Source of the DNA: Lihuaxuella thermophila
GTDB lineage: Bacteria > Bacillota > Bacilli > Thermoactinomycetales > Thermoactinomycetaceae
Assembly (NCBI RefSeq): GCF_900110165.1
Contig: NZ_FOCQ01000009.1
Coordinates: 62,001 to 126,000 of the forward strand
DNA: 64,000 nucleotides
Direction of reading: 5' to 3'
The position numbers were made by a program, and so were the translations under genes. The notes under the pieces were generated by a model. That model did not search any database. It was not told where the DNA came from and saw only the letters and a list, made by a program, of their open reading frames with translations. Shown piece by piece: positions 19,087 to 28,574 of the stretch (within the stretch, counting starts at the first letter, position 1; every line of letters begins with the position of its first letter).

Positions 19087-19107
19087 GGCCGCGGATTTTC
19101 CGCGGCC
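19087..19107 (+). terminator. Strong hairpin between secF and the CDF gene, terminator-like
   Basis: Perfect GGCCGCGG/CCGCGGCC stem with a five-base loop. The downstream tract is only CATCTTTT, so termination may be partial and allow read-through into the cation efflux gene, whose ribosome binding site follows at 19116. Confidence 0.6.
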
Positions 19108-19128
19108 CATCTTTTGGAGGTTGAGGGC

Positions 19129-20028
19129 ATGAATGAGACACGGTTAAAAGAATTGCAGCGGGGAGCGTGGCTGGGGATTCTCGCCAATGCGGGTTTGGCC
19201 ATTGTGAAAGGAGTGGCGGGTTACGTGTCAGGCAGCCGGGCGCTGATCGCCGATGCGGCCAATTCGGCTACGGATGTGGCCGGTTCTGTTGCGGTCCTGT
19301 TCGGGGTTCGCGTGGCTCATACCCCCCCGGATGAAGAGCATCCCTACGGGCACGGCAAAGCGGAAACCATCGCCGCCATTGTGGTGGCAGTGTTAATCGC
19401 CGGGGTGGGGCTGGAGGTGGGTTACAGTTCTTTTCGTGCATTTTTTGAGCCGGTAACAGCCCCGGGATGGATTGCGGCTGCGGCGGCCATCTTCTCCATG
19501 CTGACCAAGGAGATTTTATACCGCTATACATATCGTTTGGGAAAAAAGCTGGGCAGCGATGCGATCATTGCCAACGCCTGGGATCACCGGTCCGATGTAT
19601 TTTCCACCCTGGCGGCGCTCTTGGGGATCCTGGGTGCGATTGCCGGAGAGTATTTCGATGTTCCATGGCTCATTTATTTAGATCCCCTCGCCGGTCTGGG
19701 TGTCTCTGTTTTCGTCCTGTACATGGCCTACCGACTGGCGGGAGAATCGATCCGCAATGCCATGGATCGGGTATTGGATGAAGAAGAATCAAAAGAATTA
19801 TTGATAGCCGCTTCCCGGGTGGAGGGTGTCCAGAAGGTGGATGAACTGTTGGCCAGGCATCACGGCCATTATGTGATCGTCGATATCAAAATCGCGGTCG
19901 AACCCCGTATCACAGTCGAGGAGGGGCACCAGATCGGAAAGCGGGTCAAACAGGTGCTGATGGACACTTTTCCCCATGTATCCAATGTGCTGGTGCATGT
20001 CAATCCATATAGTCCCAACCCGGACTGA
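19129..20028 (+). CDS. Cation diffusion facilitator (CDF) family transporter
   Basis: A 299-residue efflux protein for divalent metals (Zn, Mn, Fe or Co), driven by proton exchange. Six helices carry the two metal-site motifs: SRALIADAANSATD in helix 2 and DHRSDVFSTLAALLG in helix 5. The N-terminal EEHPYGHGKAE motif and the C-terminal cytoplasmic domain (RHHGHYVIVDIKI, VLVHVNP) are typical. The helix-2 Asp with N-terminal Ala-Asn suggests a Mn/Fe-type site, but metal choice is not certain. ATG 19129 follows GGAGG by eight bases; a TTG at 19114 lies upstream of the ribosome binding site. Confidence 0.9.
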   Translation: MNETRLKELQRGAWLGILANAGLAIVKGVAGYVSGSRALIADAANSATDVAGSVAVLFGVRVAHTPPDEEHPYGHGKAETIAAIVVAVLIAGVGLEVGYSSFRAFFEPVTAPGWIAAAAAIFSMLTKEILYRYTYRLGKKLGSDAIIANAWDHRSDVFSTLAALLGILGAIAGEYFDVPWLIYLDPLAGLGVSVFVLYMAYRLAGESIRNAMDRVLDEEESKELLIAASRVEGVQKVDELLARHHGHYVIVDIKIAVEPRITVEEGHQIGKRVKQVLMDTFPHVSNVLVHVNPYSPNPD

Positions 20029-20097
20029 TTTTGTTTTGGATGATGAGCCGTTCCTTCTTTGCTATAATGAAAAAGCGCAAAGTGAGGTGAACGGCTG

Positions 20098-22515
20098 ATG
20101 TTGCGTTCCAAGACACGCTGGCAAGCGGCGGAGGTGGACCCGGATCTGTGCGGACAGTTGGCCGGGAAGCTGGAAATCCACCCGATCCTTGCCGGTATGC
20201 TGATACGGCGGGGAATTCAAAACCCTGAACAAGCGGAACGTTTTCTCTTTCCCAAGCTGGATGATCTTCACGATCCGTTTTTGCTGGACGGGATGCGGGA
20301 AGCCGTCGAGCGGATCCAAAGAGCCCTCGACCAAAAGGAGAAGATATTGATTTATGGCGATTATGACGCGGACGGCGTCAGCAGCACCAGTTTGTTGATG
20401 CACGTGTTTCGGGGGCTGGGGGCGGATGTAGATTATTATATTCCCCATCGCTTTCGCGAAGGTTACGGCATAAACAACGAGGCATTGCGGCTGGCTAAAG
20501 ACCGGGGCTATCAACTGATTATTTCCGTCGATACGGGAATCAGCGCGGTGGAGGAAGCGCAGTTTGCCCGACAGATGGGGTTGGATCTGATTATCACTGA
20601 TCACCATGAACCCCCGGAAATATTGCCGGATGCGCTGGCGGTCATTAACCCGAAAAAGCCGGGTTGCCCCTACCCCTTCGATATGCTGGCCGGAGTGGGA
20701 GTCGCATTTAAGCTGGCGACAGCCGTTTTGGGCAGGGTGCCCGAGGAGCTGCTGGAGATTGTCGCCCTTGGCACTATTGCCGATCTGGTGCCGTTAGTCG
20801 ATGAAAACCGCATCTTTGCTACATATGGGTTAAAGCGGATGAATTTACGGGAGCATGTTGGCATCTCCGCCTTGCTTCAGACTGCCGGAATCGAACAGGA
20901 AGTGTCTGCCGGCCATGTCGGATTTGCGCTAGGACCGAGGATAAACGCGAGCGGCCGCCTGGACTCCGCCAATCTGGCGGTTGAGTTGATGATCACCACC
21001 GATACCGAGCAAGCGCTTGCGATGGCGGAAGAATTGGATCACATGAACCGCGAGCGGCAGCAATTGGTGGAAGAGATGACAGAAGAGGCCGTCCATGAAG
21101 TGGAATCCCAGCCGGAGCGGCACCGCTATGTCATCGTCGTGGCGAAACCCGGATGGAATGTGGGCGTGGTTGGGATCGTCGCCTCGCGCTTGGTGGAAAA
21201 ATATTACCGCCCTGTGCTCGTGCTGGGCATCGATGAAGAAAAAGGGATGGCGAAAGGTTCTGCCCGCAGTATTCCCGGCTTTGATATATACAAAGCGTTG
21301 ACGGCATGTCAGGACTTGCTTCCCCACTACGGCGGTCACTCGATGGCAGCGGGGATGACTTTGCCCGCCGGAGATTTGTCCCGATTGCATGACCGGCTGA
21401 CCCGGCTGGCAAAAGAGTGGCTCACACCGGAAGATTACATTCCCCTGTCGGTGGCGGACGGCGAATTAACTCTTGACAACGTGGACCCGGTGTTGATCGA
21501 TCAGTTACAATCCTTGGCTCCGTACGGGATGGGCAACCCGACACCTCTGTTTATTGTCCGCGGTGCACGGGTGAATCGTGTACAGTTGATGGGACAGCAA
21601 AGCAATCATCTGAAGCTGTACCTGGAGTCCGGGCAAAGACAATTGGAAGCGGTCGGCTTCCGGCTGGGCGGCCTGGCTGAAGAAATGACGCCGCATGCCC
21701 AGGTGGAACTGCTCGGCGAACTGCAGATGAACGAATGGAACGGTAAATGCACCCCGCAGCTGTTGATCCGCGATATGGCCATTCCCCATCTGCAAATCTT
21801 TGATTGGCGAAGCAATCGTGTACAGCCGGAACGGTTGGCGGCGATCGATGAACATGGTCTCTTCATTTGCACAAAATCGTCTGTAGAGCAGCCGATCATC
21901 CGGGAAAAAGCGCCCGAACGAATAGCGATCTGGGAAGACTTACCCGAAAACGGCTGGGAGCAGGCGAAAACAGCCAAACATGTGATCTTCGTCGATCCTC
22001 CTCCGTCGCTGGAATTATTTTGCCGGGGACTTCAGTTTTGCCGGGAAGCGGAACGCCTCTATTTTATTTTCGGTGATGCTCCCTTTGATGATATGCTGGT
22101 CAAAGCCCCGAGCCGGGATCAATTTAAAGTTTTGTACCAAACCCTCAGAGGAAAAGGGCCCATTTCCATATCGAAACATATGCCGGCTTTAATGCGGAAA
22201 ACGGGATTGCAAAAACGAGTGCTTTCCTTTATGATTCAAGTGTTTGAAGAATTGGGGTTTTTAAGGATCGAACAGGATTGGATTCATGTCAATCCGGATC
22301 CTGTGAAAAGAGCGTTGACGGAATCGGCATTATATCAGCGCCAGCTTGCCGGAGAGCAAGTGCTGCAAAAACTGGTGTACTCATCTTATCGGGAATTATG
22401 CGATTATTTATATGCCCATATGGCTGTTAAATGGAACATAGGAGGAAAAAGTGATGGACTTCAAAGAGAAGATTCGGGTGATTCCAGACTTTCCGCAACC
22501 GGGGATTCGTTTTAA
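20098..22515 (+). CDS. recJ: Single-stranded-DNA-specific exonuclease RecJ
   Basis: A 5'-3' ssDNA exonuclease of recombination and repair, 805 residues. It has the DHH-family motifs: [14 protein letters not shown] near residue 85, [20 protein letters not shown] near 168, GTIADLVPL, and the DHHA1 part with [14 protein letters not shown] and [13 protein letters not shown], plus the OB fold and a C-terminal extension as in Bacillales. GAGGTGA precedes the ATG. The frame runs 62 bases into apt; the last 20 or so residues after the usual end (near [11 protein letters not shown]) therefore look like read-over sequence, possibly after loss of the original stop. Confidence 0.95.
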   Translation: MLRSKTRWQAAEVDPDLCGQLAGKLEIHPILAGMLIRRGIQNPEQAERFLFPKLDDLHDPFLLDGMREAVERIQRALDQKEKILIYGDYDADGVSSTSLLMHVFRGLGADVDYYIPHRFREGYGINNEALRLAKDRGYQLIISVDTGISAVEEAQFARQMGLDLIITDHHEPPEILPDALAVINPKKPGCPYPFDMLAGVGVAFKLATAVLGRVPEELLEIVALGTIADLVPLVDENRIFATYGLKRMNLREHVGISALLQTAGIEQEVSAGHVGFALGPRINASGRLDSANLAVELMITTDTEQALAMAEELDHMNRERQQLVEEMTEEAVHEVESQPERHRYVIVVAKPGWNVGVVGIVASRLVEKYYRPVLVLGIDEEKGMAKGSARSIPGFDIYKALTACQDLLPHYGGHSMAAGMTLPAGDLSRLHDRLTRLAKEWLTPEDYIPLSVADGELTLDNVDPVLIDQLQSLAPYGMGNPTPLFIVRGARVNRVQLMGQQSNHLKLYLESGQRQLEAVGFRLGGLAEEMTPHAQVELLGELQMNEWNGKCTPQLLIRDMAIPHLQIFDWRSNRVQPERLAAIDEHGLFICTKSSVEQPIIREKAPERIAIWEDLPENGWEQAKTAKHVIFVDPPPSLELFCRGLQFCREAERLYFIFGDAPFDDMLVKAPSRDQFKVLYQTLRGKGPISISKHMPALMRKTGLQKRVLSFMIQVFEELGFLRIEQDWIHVNPDPVKRALTESALYQRQLAGEQVLQKLVYSSYRELCDYLYAHMAVKWNIGGKSDGLQREDSGDSRLSATGDSF

Positions 22516-22966
22516 GGACATTACCACCCTGTTGAAAGACGGGGCGGCGTACAAAAAGGCGATCGATGAATTGGTGGGTTATCTGAAAGACAAGGAGATC
22601 GATCTGGTGGTCGGCCCCGAAGCGCGCGGCTTTGTCGTGGGAGCTCCGCTTGCCTACGCACTGGGAGTAGGGTTTGTCCCGGTACGAAAGTCCGGCAAAT
22701 TGCCAGCGGAAACCATTGAAACAAGTTACAGTTTGGAATACGGGAAGGATGCCCTGGCGATGCACAAAGACGCCATCCAGGCGGGCCAAAAAGTGCTGAT
22801 CGCCGATGATCTCCTGGCTACCGGGGGCACGATTTCGGCTACCCTCGATCTGGTGAAACAATTAGGGGGAGAACCGGTGGCAGCTGCTTTTCTCATCGAG
22901 TTGTCGTACTTGAACGGCCGCGAAAAATTGAAAGATCTGGAAATCATCTCGCTGGTTCAATATTAA
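22454..22966 (+). CDS. apt: Adenine phosphoribosyltransferase
   Basis: Salvages adenine to AMP using PRPP. The 170 residues match the usual size and motifs: [20 protein letters not shown] at the N terminus, [27 protein letters not shown], and the PRPP loop [13 protein letters not shown] near residues 115-127. ATG 22454 lies eight bases after GGAGG; the GTG directly before it (22451) is less likely. It overlaps the 3' end of recJ in another frame. In B. subtilis apt follows recJ and precedes relA; here relA is not adjacent. Confidence 0.95.
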   Translation: MDFKEKIRVIPDFPQPGIRFKDITTLLKDGAAYKKAIDELVGYLKDKEIDLVVGPEARGFVVGAPLAYALGVGFVPVRKSGKLPAETIETSYSLEYGKDALAMHKDAIQAGQKVLIADDLLATGGTISATLDLVKQLGGEPVAAAFLIELSYLNGREKLKDLEIISLVQY

Positions 22967-22986
22967 AGTCCGGTTACCATCCTTTC

Positions 22987-23015
22987 GTATAACCTTCCTC
23001 CCTTTACACAATCTA
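22987..23015 (+). promoter_or_regulatory. Candidate sigma-G promoter of sspH copy 1
   Basis: GTATA-N17-CAATCTA. The -10-like heptamer matches CATACTA, the sigma-G consensus as I recall it, at 5 of 7 positions. The same arrangement with identical spacing lies before the second sspH gene (29424-29452), and the two upstream regions share several further blocks including CTATAGACAAAC. Confidence 0.6.
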
Positions 23016-23047
23016 TAGACAAACCTGGTAAAAGGGAGGAAATACGG

Positions 23048-23230
23048 ATGGATTTATCACGTGCAAACCAGATTGTGGAATCACCGGAAAAGGTAAAGGT
23101 TTTTCACCAGGGGGTTCCGGTCTGGATCGAAGCGGTTGATGATGGGAACCAAACGGCTTGGGTATATCCCGAAAACAATCCGGACGACCATAAGAAAGTT
23201 CCGGTCAGGGAGCTGGAGGAACAGAGATAA
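23048..23230 (+). CDS. sspH: H-type small acid-soluble spore protein, copy 1
   Basis: A 60-residue minor spore protein. It has the family pattern: MDLSRANQI at the N terminus, GVPVWIEAVDD in the middle and VPVRELEEQ at the end, as in SspH of Bacillus. Such proteins accumulate in the forespore; their exact role is minor or unknown. AAAGGGAGGA precedes the ATG. A sigma-G-like promoter and a terminator frame the gene as a single unit. A paralogue lies at 29486. Confidence 0.88.
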   Translation: MDLSRANQIVESPEKVKVFHQGVPVWIEAVDDGNQTAWVYPENNPDDHKKVPVRELEEQR

Positions 23231-23245
23231 TCATCCACCGTTGAA

Positions 23246-23276
23246 GAGGTACTCGCATTCGGGTATCTCTTTTTTC
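23246..23276 (+). terminator. Intrinsic terminator of sspH copy 1
   Basis: Ten-pair stem GAGGTACTCG/CGGGTATCTC (two G-U pairs) with a four-base loop, followed by seven Ts. Confidence 0.8.
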
Positions 23277-23493
23277 TTTGCTCATTGTCCAACCTGCCGC
23301 TTTATTGCCTGACAGAATCCATCCAATTTCCTTCCAATCGAATTTCTCGGATGAAAACGTTGGTTGTTCTATCTTTTTCGAGCGAGAAAACCCTTAGCTT
23401 TAGCTACAGATGAGAGCGAGCGTCGGGCGAGGGAGGGGTGATTTTATCGCTCTGGCAAACATGACTATCTTTTGCACTTTTATTTGTTTTTGA

Positions 23494-23655
23494 TTAGGGA
23501 TCTTGAATCTCTCTGATGTTTGTTTCCACGTTATACGTGTCATTCCCGAATTTCCTGTAAAAACACCAAATGACTTGAGTGGACCGATTGGCGGCAAAAT
23601 CGGCCGATGCTCCCTTCGCCCCTTTTTGGGTAATCAGTTTGACAATCAAACAGCT
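23494..23655 (-). pseudogene. Decayed coding remnant, possibly mobile-element derived
   Basis: On the minus strand an open stretch of about 54 codons, bounded by stops and without a start, reads KGASADFAANRSTQVIWCFY followed by RKFGNDTYNVETNIREIQDP. The order of an Ala-Asp block, a Tyr-Arg-Lys-Gly-Asn segment and a final Glu-rich helix recalls the C-terminal part of DDE transposases, where (F)YRxRGxxEN-like motifs occur. That comparison is from memory and weak. It sits at the edge of the AT-rich carbon-uptake island, so it may mark a past insertion. The rest of the 23277-23699 interval holds no gene I can support. Confidence 0.35.
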
Positions 23656-23699
23656 TCAAGGTAAAATGTATGTACAGTATGAAGGCTACGATAGATTAT

Positions 23700-23790
23700 C
23701 AATATAACTACAAAGAAAATTGTATTAGCACTTGGGATAATGATCCATTGTTCCAGTGAAAATACAATCAGAGGCTTTGTAGTTAGATTG
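23700..23790. repeat. Imperfect long palindrome (about 91 bp)
   Basis: Left arm CAATATAACTACAAAG (23700-23715) and right arm CTTTGTAGTTAGATTG (23775-23790) are complementary at 15 of 16 positions. Inside, ATTGTATT (23719-23726) pairs with AATACAAT (23761-23768), and CACTTGG pairs imperfectly with CCAGTG. The whole can fold into one long hairpin, like a small palindromic or MITE-type element. Its outer CAATATAACTA is repeated at 23807-23817 in the next palindrome. Confidence 0.6.
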
Positions 23791-23792
23791 AA

Positions 23793-23846
23793 AATAAATC
23801 GGTATACAATATAACTATAGGTTGTTATATTGTATACCGATTTATT
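23793..23846. repeat. Perfect 23-bp inverted repeat in front of mpsC
   Basis: The arms AATAAATCGGTATACAATAT(AAC) at 23793-23815 and the complementary stretch at 23824-23846 pair at every position around an eight-base loop, TATAGGTT. The repeat ends 15 bases before the mpsC start and overlaps the likely promoter/ribosome-binding region. It could be a regulator-binding operator, an attenuating hairpin, or a recombination site at the island boundary. Confidence 0.8.
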
Positions 23847-23861
23847 GTTAGGAGAGAGACT

Positions 23862-24224
23862 ATGACAAAGGGCCAATTAGAAGCAGAAATCAGCAAAGCA
23901 TTGACGCGATGGGAAAAGGAGTATCTGGGTCGCGGATCAGTTATGGTAAAGACCGATATCCTTCGGGACATGGTAGTTGTTACCTTGAAGGGAATATTAA
24001 CTCCTTCTGAATATAAATTATGTGAAACAACAGAAGGAAGATCGTCCATAAAGAGAATTCGTTCTGATTTGGTGGAATCAGGTCGGGATGAATTAGATAA
24101 AATCATTAGGGACCTAACTGGTGAAGAAGTAATCACATTTCATACGGATATCAGCACAAAAACCGGGGAACGAATTATGGTCTTTAGATTAGCTGCTAAT
24201 TTAGAGAAAAAGCTTATGTCTTAA
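23862..24224 (+). CDS. mpsC: MpsC-family protein (DUF2294)
   Basis: A 120-residue cytoplasmic protein with the DUF2294 pattern: KALTRWEKEYLGRGSVMVKT at the N terminus, VVVTLKGILTPSEYKLCETTEGR in the middle, and a C-terminal helix. In Staphylococcus aureus the counterpart MpsC belongs to the operon of the MpsAB bicarbonate/CO2 supply system; its role is auxiliary and not well understood. Here it precedes dabB (mpsA) and dabA (mpsB), separated by a strong hairpin. GGAGAGAG precedes the ATG. The codon usage is AT-richer than in the neighbouring recJ-apt block. Confidence 0.85.
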   Translation: MTKGQLEAEISKALTRWEKEYLGRGSVMVKTDILRDMVVVTLKGILTPSEYKLCETTEGRSSIKRIRSDLVESGRDELDKIIRDLTGEEVITFHTDISTKTGERIMVFRLAANLEKKLMS

Positions 24225-24270
24225 TAAAAAGGGAGATCTTCCAAAAAACCTTATATGGTTAGTTGGAGAT

Positions 24271-24336
24271 AACCCGACAACTTTCAGTATTGAGGCTTTC
24301 ATGCCGATCAATTCTGAAAATTGTCGGGTTTTTTAT
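24271..24336 (+). terminator. Large intrinsic terminator or attenuator between mpsC and dabB
   Basis: The outer stem AACCCGACAA (24271-24280) / TTGTCGGGTT (24321-24330) continues into an inner TTTCAG/CTGAAA plus ATTGA/TCAAT stem and ends in TTTTTTA. It should stop most transcripts from mpsC, so dabBA is either expressed by read-through, by antitermination, or from a promoter in the 50 bases that follow. Confidence 0.85.
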
Positions 24337-24386
24337 TGGAAATATTCATTCAGACACACGTCTTAAATATTTTGTAGGAGGTTCCG

Positions 24387-25922
24387 ATGTTAGTTTTGTT
24401 AGATTCTCTGCCAATATTCACAGCTTTTTCTGTATCGCTTGCTGTCTGTATACTTAGCGCATTATTTTTCTTACATCCACGGGTTCCCCTGGGATTTATT
24501 CGTCTTCATATGGGAATCATTACTTTACCCGTATTGATTGCCTTGTTTGCACTTATCACTACTGATGCAAGTACTGTTATTGGCCCTTGGCGTTTAGATT
24601 CTCTGGCTTGGTTGATGGTTTTGTTTGTTCTTACGATAGGTTTAGTAGTGCAGCGTTATTCCGTACGCTACTTACTTGGTGATCGCTCTTATCGAAAATA
24701 TTTCGTACTATTGACATTCACGACAGGTGCTGCTTCATTTACTTGGCTAAGCAATGATCTTCGTTGGCTCCTGGTTTGGTGGGGCCTCACACTCCTTGGG
24801 CTACTGTTGCTCATAGGCTTAAACAGAGAGTGGAAAGTGGCTAGAGTCTCGGCTATATTTTCTGGTCGCCTGTTTATATTCAGTTGGCTTGCTTTGTTGG
24901 TAGCGGTCCTCTGGCTTTCGCAAGCTACAGGGCACTGGCAGTTATCCCTTATGATGGTCAACGATCGCTTGGCGCAAATCAGTTCATGGGAGCGAACCGG
25001 GATCAACCTGCTGTTGGTATTAGCAGTGATCATTCCAGCCGCACAATGGCCTTTTCAACGCTGGTTTTTGAATTCCGTGGTTGCTCCGACGCCCGTTTCT
25101 GCTGTTATGCATGCGGGTTTGGTGAATGCTGGAGGAATTATGCTGACTCGATTCGCTCCTCTGTTTAGCGGTGATTTAGCCCAGATCGTTTTGGTTATTC
25201 TTTCCGGTCTATCAATCCTCCTGGGGACCGGAATCATTCTGGTTCAAGTTGACTACAAGCGCCAGTTAGTTGGCTCTACGATTGCTCAGATGGGGTTCAT
25301 GCTCATCCAATGTGCATTGGGTGCTTATTTAGCGGCAATTATTCATCTCGTGTTCCATGGTTTATTTAAAGCAACCCTTTTCTTACAGGCTGGCTCAGCG
25401 GTACGTCGCTACGAGCCGACGTCTCGACCGATTCAATTATCGTCATTATTATGGCTCATCGTCGGGAGTGCTTTAGGCCTCTTCGTGGTGGTTTATTTTT
25501 GGCTAACGGCTCCTGAAATCGGTTATCAATTGATTAGTGCTCTCATTTTGGGTTATTCACTGTTTTTTGCCTGGACACAACTGGTGGCTTTTGGATACGG
25601 ACTCATTGGGCGTATTGCGGGATTTTTCCTGTTGGGAGGAGCAGGAATGGTGTTCAGCATGATTCATGCTGCCTTCTATGATTTGTTACATGAAACGATT
25701 TACCAGGTTGTTCAACCGCCTACGCTAGCGGTCATTTTGGTCATGGTCATCCTGCTGTCTGGTAGTGCTTTAGGTGTATGGTTAACTCGTAATCGTTCTT
25801 CCGCTTCCTTCGCTATTCTTTATTTATGGCTGGTACGATTGAGTGAGCCTCATTCTGATTCGGTCGAAAGTCATCCAAACTATCTTGCACGATATCTGTA
25901 CTGGGGAGGGAATCGGCGATGA
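24387..25922 (+). CDS. dabB: Inorganic carbon uptake membrane subunit DabB (MpsA, NuoL-like)
   Basis: A 511-residue NuoL/MrpA-related membrane protein with about 14 helices. With DabA it forms an energy-coupled system that accumulates dissolved inorganic carbon. The proton-channel-type core is visible: QWPFQRWFLNSVVAPTPVSA followed by VMHAGLVNAGGIMLTRFAPL with conserved Lys/His regions, and later QMGFMLIQCALGAY and HLVFHGLFKATLFLQAGSAV. AGGAGG precedes ATG 24387. The last codon overlaps the dabA start (ATGA), so the pair is translationally coupled. Confidence 0.92.
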   Translation: MLVLLDSLPIFTAFSVSLAVCILSALFFLHPRVPLGFIRLHMGIITLPVLIALFALITTDASTVIGPWRLDSLAWLMVLFVLTIGLVVQRYSVRYLLGDRSYRKYFVLLTFTTGAASFTWLSNDLRWLLVWWGLTLLGLLLLIGLNREWKVARVSAIFSGRLFIFSWLALLVAVLWLSQATGHWQLSLMMVNDRLAQISSWERTGINLLLVLAVIIPAAQWPFQRWFLNSVVAPTPVSAVMHAGLVNAGGIMLTRFAPLFSGDLAQIVLVILSGLSILLGTGIILVQVDYKRQLVGSTIAQMGFMLIQCALGAYLAAIIHLVFHGLFKATLFLQAGSAVRRYEPTSRPIQLSSLLWLIVGSALGLFVVVYFWLTAPEIGYQLISALILGYSLFFAWTQLVAFGYGLIGRIAGFFLLGGAGMVFSMIHAAFYDLLHETIYQVVQPPTLAVILVMVILLSGSALGVWLTRNRSSASFAILYLWLVRLSEPHSDSVESHPNYLARYLYWGGNRR

Positions 25923-28549
25923 CTGTAACATCTTCATTACCCGAAAAATTAAATTTGCAAAAGGAAAAGTTGACTCAGGATGTCCCTCACCTTGATATTG
26001 ACGATCTTGTTAAGTCGGCCAGCCGTGTGATTGCACCCCTTTGGCCTATCTCAACATTTGCCGCACGTAATCCCTGGATGGGACTTGAAGGACAAACATT
26101 TGAACAGATCGCACGCTGGCTCAAAGATACCCGTGATGTAGATATCTATCCCTGTGCCTCCTTGATCCATGCCGCACAGCAGCGCGGTGAGATTGATGGG
26201 GATTTTCTGGAAATGGCGCTTCAACGTTGGCTTGATGTACAGTCTATTGATCTGCCGCTAGGGGTAGCAGAACGATTCTGTCGGGCTGCACTGAAGCTGG
26301 ATGAGTTACCTTCCACTCTATTGGAAGCACCTGAGTTGAAGATCTTGGCAGAAAAACTGAGTCCTTTAAAGCCGCAGAATCCCGAAAAACATCCATTGAA
26401 GCCACTAAGCCTGTGTTTGGAACAGCAAAGCAGTGAGAAGGTGGCCCATGCTCTGGATCATCACATCATCAAGTGGTGCAAATTGTTCTTGGATGAGTCC
26501 CAAGCAACCTGGTCACTTCCGAATCGTGAAGAGGGTTTTTATCGTGCATGGCGCCGACTGATCCAATATGATCCGGCGCTTAGTCACACACAACGACAAC
26601 GGCTCAAAGATTGGCCGCAAGAAGCACATGCTGCTCTAAAGAGAGCATTGTCGGCTCTTGAAATCCCTCAGTCAGAGTTCCAGGACTATCTTGAGGCACA
26701 TTTGCTTGCCTTGCCGGGATGGGCAGGAATGATGCTCTGGCGTTCGCAACAATCAACCCGAGAAAGCTCTCTTCTAACAGAATATTTGGCGGTTCGAATT
26801 TCGATGGAATGGACTTTAATCAAACCCCATCTGCGCTTGCTTAAGCAAAAATCTGAGGATAAATGTTCTCTTGTTCCGTTGATTGCGGCTTGGATTCATT
26901 GGGGTGACATGACCATCGAAGCTTGGGAAAAATTGTCTGTACCCGAACAAAAAGCACGCCTTACACTCGCCTGCCGTTTTGATGAGATCGTCCGGCGTCG
27001 GCTTTGGCTGGAAGCGTGGGAACAAACATACACAGATCAATTAATTGAGAAAGTCTCATCAAAACAACGGGTATCAGACCAGAAAAAACGGGCGTTAGCA
27101 CAATTTGCATTCTGTATCGATGTGCGATCAGAGCCTTTTCGTCGCAAATTAGAAAAAGCAGGTCCCTTTGAGACGTATGGAATTGCCGGTTTTTTCGGAT
27201 TGCCAATAAAGACATGCGAACTTGGCAGTAAACATGCTCATTCTTCCTTGCCGGTGATCCTCAAACCGCAATATCAAGTAAATGAAACTTCGCCTGAGTT
27301 TAAACTCCAATCATATCAACAACGTCGCCAGACGGTAAATTCACTTAGCTACACGTTTAAAATGATGAAACAAAACTTGCTTGCCAGCCTAATGTTGCCG
27401 GAGGTAAGTGGACCTTGGCTCTGCTTGCAGATGTTGGGGCGCAGCTTTGTTCCACGCAGTGCAGGTCATATCATCCAAAAACTTCGAGAAGCATGGCTGC
27501 GAAAACCTTCCACAGAACTCTCGCTCGACCGCGAGTACCATTTGGAAACAGAGTTGCCGGTTGGTTTTAGTGAGGAAGAGAAGGTTCATTATGTACGACA
27601 AGCTCTGAAAATGATGGGACTCACAAATCATTTCGCCCCATTAGTGGTTATTTGTGGGCATGGAAGTCACAGTACGAACAATCCCTATGCTGCTGCACTG
27701 GACTGTGGTGCTTGTGGGGGGGCATCCGGCGGATTCAATGCGAGAGTTTTAGCTGCTTTGTGTAATCTCCCAAAGATCAGGGAGGTCCTCGCAACTGAGG
27801 GGATTTCGATTCCGGAAGACACGGTTTTCGTAGCCGCTGAGCATATCACAACACTTGATGAATTGCGTTGGATCTATGTTCCTAAGCTATCAGACGCGGC
27901 TCAAGAAGCATTTCAACATATCCAGACCATATTGCCGAAAGTTAGTAATGATGCAAATGGTGAGCGATTATCGCAATTGCCCAATCTGGGCTTTCGTTCC
28001 AAAAATCCGAGGGCCGAGGCACAACGTCTTGCGGAAGATTGGAGTGAGGTACGTCCAGAATGGGGGCTGGCGCGTAACGCCGCGTTTATCATCGGCCACC
28101 GCCGGCTGACCCAGGAGTGCGATCTTGAGGGGAGAGTTTTTCTGCACAGCTATGACTGGCAGAAAGATAAAGACGGAACTCTGCTTTCCAACATTATTGC
28201 CGGGCCGGTGACAGTTGCTCAATGGATCAACCTCCAGTATTACGCGTCTACCGTTGCACCTCATTATTATGGTAGTGGGAATAAAGCAACCCAAACAGTT
28301 ACCGGAGGTATTGGCGTCATGCAGGGGAACGCCAGTGACTTGTTAGCTGGACTGCCCTGGCAGTCCGTGATGCGATCGGATCAGGAAGTCTATCATACTC
28401 CTCTTCGTTTGCTGGTGGTAATCCAGGCACCACAGGAGTATGTGGAACGATTGTTGGATCATGACCCCGCGTTTCGCCGGAAAGTTCAAAACGGATGGCT
28501 TCGACTGGCGAACATCGATCCGGAAGGATACTGGAAGATCTGGTCATAA
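25919..28549 (+). CDS. dabA: Inorganic carbon uptake subunit DabA (MpsB, DUF2309/YbcC)
   Basis: An 876-residue, peripherally bound, beta-carbonic-anhydrase-like subunit (UPF0753). The predicted zinc ligands match those of Halothiobacillus DabA in order and spacing: Cys399 and Asp401 in FCIDVRSE, His581 in CGHGSHSTNNPYAAALDCGA, and Cys596 fifteen residues later. The N terminus contains ISTFAARNPWMGLEGQ, typical of the family. It works with DabB to convert CO2 to trapped bicarbonate, or move bicarbonate. The region upstream of this operon carries palindromes and a coding remnant, and the base composition suggests acquisition. No terminator was seen immediately after the stop. Confidence 0.93.
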   Translation: MTVTSSLPEKLNLQKEKLTQDVPHLDIDDLVKSASRVIAPLWPISTFAARNPWMGLEGQTFEQIARWLKDTRDVDIYPCASLIHAAQQRGEIDGDFLEMALQRWLDVQSIDLPLGVAERFCRAALKLDELPSTLLEAPELKILAEKLSPLKPQNPEKHPLKPLSLCLEQQSSEKVAHALDHHIIKWCKLFLDESQATWSLPNREEGFYRAWRRLIQYDPALSHTQRQRLKDWPQEAHAALKRALSALEIPQSEFQDYLEAHLLALPGWAGMMLWRSQQSTRESSLLTEYLAVRISMEWTLIKPHLRLLKQKSEDKCSLVPLIAAWIHWGDMTIEAWEKLSVPEQKARLTLACRFDEIVRRRLWLEAWEQTYTDQLIEKVSSKQRVSDQKKRALAQFAFCIDVRSEPFRRKLEKAGPFETYGIAGFFGLPIKTCELGSKHAHSSLPVILKPQYQVNETSPEFKLQSYQQRRQTVNSLSYTFKMMKQNLLASLMLPEVSGPWLCLQMLGRSFVPRSAGHIIQKLREAWLRKPSTELSLDREYHLETELPVGFSEEEKVHYVRQALKMMGLTNHFAPLVVICGHGSHSTNNPYAAALDCGACGGASGGFNARVLAALCNLPKIREVLATEGISIPEDTVFVAAEHITTLDELRWIYVPKLSDAAQEAFQHIQTILPKVSNDANGERLSQLPNLGFRSKNPRAEAQRLAEDWSEVRPEWGLARNAAFIIGHRRLTQECDLEGRVFLHSYDWQKDKDGTLLSNIIAGPVTVAQWINLQYYASTVAPHYYGSGNKATQTVTGGIGVMQGNASDLLAGLPWQSVMRSDQEVYHTPLRLLVVIQAPQEYVERLLDHDPAFRRKVQNGWLRLANIDPEGYWKIWS

Positions 28550-28574
28550 GGTCATAGGCTAAAAACGGGTCGCG

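Noticed and set aside
23277-23699. Possible intact insertion sequence
   Set aside because: Only one 54-codon remnant is readable, with stops on both sides. No terminal inverted repeats or target duplications could be identified.
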